NCBI GenBank assembly: GCA_020442475.1
Contig: JAGRKA010000001.1
Span: 1 to 64,000, forward strand
Origin: Alphaproteobacteria bacterium
GTDB taxonomy: Bacteria > Pseudomonadota > Alphaproteobacteria > Micavibrionales > Micavibrionaceae
Length of the DNA: 64,000 bases
Direction: 5' to 3'
Notes under the pieces: model-generated
The model's input: the letters and a program-made list of their open reading frames with translations, nothing else
What the model was told of the DNA's origin: nothing
Database searches by the model: none
Translations under genes and position numbers: made by a program
Part shown: positions 61,810 through 64,000 of the stretch, in pieces
How positions within the stretch are numbered: position 1 is the stretch's first letter
Layout: each line of letters begins with the position of its first letter

Positions 61810-61899
61810 TCAATTCTTGTTCGCCCGCCAGCCGAGCTCCTTCCAGCGATAGGAGATTTCCTGCACCCTGTCCAGAATTTTGTTTGAAGCTTGGGCAGT
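61810..61899 (-). other. In-frame open stretch between the idh stop and serC
   Basis: Directly after the TAA of the isocitrate dehydrogenase gene the same frame stays open for 29 codons to a TGA nine bases before the serC ATG. It reads like protein: [20 protein letters not shown]. It could be a small ORF starting at an internal GTG (18 codons), a leader that couples serC translation, or a readthrough extension. It is not part of the normal family C-terminus. Confidence 0.3.
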
Positions 61900-64000
61900 T
61901 TAAACTGTTACCGATATCTCAGGAAATATCAGGTTGAACGTTGGACTCGGACGCATAACGTTCTTAAGCCCTTCCTCAGTATTCAACATTTTTTGTGGAA
62001 CGGCTTGCCCGTCTCCGGCACTTAATTCTGCAAAAATCACAGCTAAATTCTCCCGTAATAGCTGCGCTTTTTTGCTGAATTCGGCTTTGAGCTCCTGATC
62101 TTCGTCCTGCGCAGCCAATTCTTCAGCCCAATAGAGAGGTAGCCAGACATGAGCTTTTCGCGTATCCAGACCACCATTATTCTTATATTCCTGCTCTTTT
62201 TCGAGAAAACGAACATTCGCTTTGTCCAGCGCATCGGCCATAATCAACGCCTTCACATGCCCGCATGTCTGATTCAGCTTTCTTAAGGCGCCGCTCAGCG
62301 CGATAATCGTGCCTTCCTCGCCCCATGTGAAATGATTTTTCTCAACCAGATTTTCCAGCAAATCACCAGCCGTGCCGCCTGAGCCCGTCTCGAACATCGA
62401 GCCTCCGCTTGGGTAGGAGGTCTCAGATTCCATCTCGTTGCTGTTGCCGATTTGGAGGATCGGATACAGATCCGTCAGGTAATCCCGCAAAACATTTCCG
62501 GTGGCTGTGATCGTATTTTTACCTTCCCGCATCCGGTCGGTCGTATAATGCGCGGCTTCCTTATAGGACATGATTTTGATGCCGGAATGGGGTGTTATGC
62601 CCGTTTTATCCAGATAGGCCTCAACCTTCGCTTTGACTTCCCTATCATGCGCCCGGCCCTCATCCAGCACGAATACAGCCTCGGCTCCCGGAGGCATATC
62701 TGCCATCTTCCGAATCGTCAGATCCACCCAGTTTTTAATCGCCGTATCCCGCGCACGGTTCATCCGCCAGATATCGCCCTTTTGCACTTTATGTTGGTGA
62801 ATCTGGCCGTCTTTCCCGGTGATTGAAATGCTTCCGTTACCCGGCGCCATAAAGGTCACGTTGTGAGAGCCGTACTCCTCAGCTTTGTCCCCCATCAATC
62901 CAACATTATAAACGCTCCCGGCCTTTGCGGGGTCGATCGCGCCCTTTGTCTTCAAATTCTCCGCCACGGCGTCATAAAACGCTCCGTATGTGCGGTCCGG
63001 AACGTTAATCTGAACCTCTTTCAGCGTCTTCCCGTCCGCGCCGGTCGCCTTCCCGCCTTTGAGGAAAATGTAAGGAATAGATGAATCCACGATCACCGCG
63101 CCCGGCGTCCATAAATTATGAACCAGGCCTTTTTTCGTATTAGTCGTGTAAAGCTCCGGGCCGGTTTTGAGGGTGCACTCAATGTCTCTATGAACATCCC
63201 CGAGGTGTAAGGCAAGCCCTACGGTGCGGGATGGATAGTCTGGTAAAAATCCAATATTCTCTTCTACGGCATTCACAAAATCATCACCTTCCAGCTTTTC
63301 GATTTGATCCTTGAGGTCTTCGAGTTTTGGATTGTCTGAAATATCTTTAAGGATATTTTTCTTGAACGTGTTGTAGATTCCCTCTGCGCCGTCATTGGGG
63401 TTAACGCCGAGTCTCTCAAAAACATCTTGATGGTTTTTAAAGACATCCTCAAAAAATGTCTCAACATACACGCCGAAAATCTCCGGGTCCGAGACTTTCA
63501 TCATCGTAGCTTTCAGATGGACGGAGAAGAGAAGATCTTTATCCTTGGCGGCCTGAATACTCTCTTTGACGGAGGCTTTTAGCGCTTCCCGGCTCATAAA
63601 GGTTGCGCCGACAATTTCACCCGCGTGAAGCTGAATATCCTCATCGCTGAGGTCGATAGTTTTCCCGTCTTCGCCTGTAAATCTAACACTGACGGCCTGT
63701 GCAGACTCTACGGTTCCGGAAACCTCGTTCGCATAAAAGTCACCGCAATCCATGCTTGCAACATGTGTTCTGGATTTTTGATTCCACTGATTATCGGGTT
63801 TAAAATATTTCTTGGCCGCATCGGCGACAGGCTGTGTGACCGCGCGCCATGAATTCCCGTCAGCCCGAATAACCGGGTTAACGGCGCTGCCGCCAATTTT
63901 CTTGTCATAGATTTTCTTGATCTTTTTTTCTGTGTCATTGGCCGGATTGTCCGGATAATCCGGGACCATAAACCCTCTGGAATGCAGCTTTTGGATGGCT
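61900..64000 (-). CDS. icd: Isocitrate dehydrogenase [NADP], monomeric type (5' end outside the window)
   Basis: Oxidises isocitrate to 2-oxoglutarate in the TCA cycle. About 700 residues are present. The frame stays open to the right edge ([10 protein letters not shown] before the internal Met at 63969), so the true start lies beyond base 64000. Family motifs: [91 protein letters not shown], the [20 protein letters not shown] block, and [12 protein letters not shown] at the end. This roughly 80-kDa monomeric form is unrelated in length to the 45-kDa dimeric enzyme and is found in a minority of bacteria. Confidence 0.94.
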   Translation of the reverse strand, partial: AIQKLHSRGFMVPDYPDNPANDTEKKIKKIYDKKIGGSAVNPVIRADGNSWRAVTQPVADAAKKYFKPDNQWNQKSRTHVASMDCGDFYANEVSGTVESAQAVSVRFTGEDGKTIDLSDEDIQLHAGEIVGATFMSREALKASVKESIQAAKDKDLLFSVHLKATMMKVSDPEIFGVYVETFFEDVFKNHQDVFERLGVNPNDGAEGIYNTFKKNILKDISDNPKLEDLKDQIEKLEGDDFVNAVEENIGFLPDYPSRTVGLALHLGDVHRDIECTLKTGPELYTTNTKKGLVHNLWTPGAVIVDSSIPYIFLKGGKATGADGKTLKEVQINVPDRTYGAFYDAVAENLKTKGAIDPAKAGSVYNVGLMGDKAEEYGSHNVTFMAPGNGSISITGKDGQIHQHKVQKGDIWRMNRARDTAIKNWVDLTIRKMADMPPGAEAVFVLDEGRAHDREVKAKVEAYLDKTGITPHSGIKIMSYKEAAHYTTDRMREGKNTITATGNVLRDYLTDLYPILQIGNSNEMESETSYPSGGSMFETGSGGTAGDLLENLVEKNHFTWGEEGTIIALSGALRKLNQTCGHVKALIMADALDKANVRFLEKEQEYKNNGGLDTRKAHVWLPLYWAEELAAQDEDQELKAEFSKKAQLLRENLAVIFAELSAGDGQAVPQKMLNTEEGLKNVMRPSPTFNLIFPEISVTV

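Noticed and set aside
1-64000. CRISPR array, prophage, integron or toxin-antitoxin locus
   Set aside because: No spaced direct repeats, integrase, transposase, capsid or recognisable toxin gene was found on either strand.

Overview
The window comes from an alphaproteobacterium. Markers are a Gly/Ser-tRNA and housekeeping set of proteobacterial type, a single bifunctional Rel/Spo protein beside rpoZ, the acpS-lepB-rnc-era block, an HslV/HslU pair, a PstA of the long alphaproteobacterial type, a complete cbb3 oxidase (fix/cco) cluster and a monomeric isocitrate dehydrogenase. It looks like core chromosome: no prophage, plasmid, CRISPR or complete insertion sequence was seen. The genus cannot be named from the sequence alone.

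Layout. 1-4.2 kb: the end of tuf, a small unknown ORF, tag, serA, two Gly tRNAs, greA with an attenuator-like leader, and a Ser tRNA. 4.2-7.6 kb: a glycosyltransferase, an unknown secreted protein, a 600-bp AT-rich gap with a strong leftward hairpin terminator, and a solitary mreC. 7.6-13 kb (leftward): an M23 peptidase, hslU, an SGNH-hydrolase-like secreted protein wedged between hslV and hslU, and a trypsin-like lipoprotein. 13-18.7 kb: hisB, a MscS channel, an epimerase/glycosyltransferase pair, a DsbD-alpha-like periplasmic protein and yqgE. 18.7-26.3 kb (mostly leftward): era, rnc, lepB, acpS, a DUF2062 membrane protein, apt (rightward), a small ORF with an unusual structured leader, rsh and rpoZ. 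26.4-28 kb: a family-5 uracil-DNA glycosylase, folB and folA.

28-40.6 kb is a respiratory island: the System II cytochrome c maturation genes resB-ccsA-tlpA, then a SafE/UreH-type membrane protein and ccoNOQPGHIS. Stop and start codons overlap almost throughout, so the cytochromes c CcoO and CcoP and the machinery that matures them and supplies copper are made together. System II is uncommon in this class, which normally uses Ccm.

40.7-54.6 kb: ftsK, a 344-bp element with 26-bp terminal inverted repeats, an Smr protein, unknown proteins, aat, hpf-rpoN, an OmpR-type regulator whose receiver lacks the phospho-acceptor strand, degP-DUF2065-hflC-hflK and mrp. 54.6-60.3 kb: a leftward phosphate uptake set pstS-porin-pstC-pstA-pstB. 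60.4-64 kb: a candidate small RNA with its own promoter and terminator, serC, and the 3' part of a monomeric isocitrate dehydrogenase gene that leaves the window.

The least explained signals are the interleaved-helix leader at 23.2-23.4 kb, the inverted-repeat element at 43.3-43.6 kb, the small RNA at 60.5 kb, the greA leader terminator, and the lipase-like gene inside hslVU. No wholly new multi-gene system could be shown.
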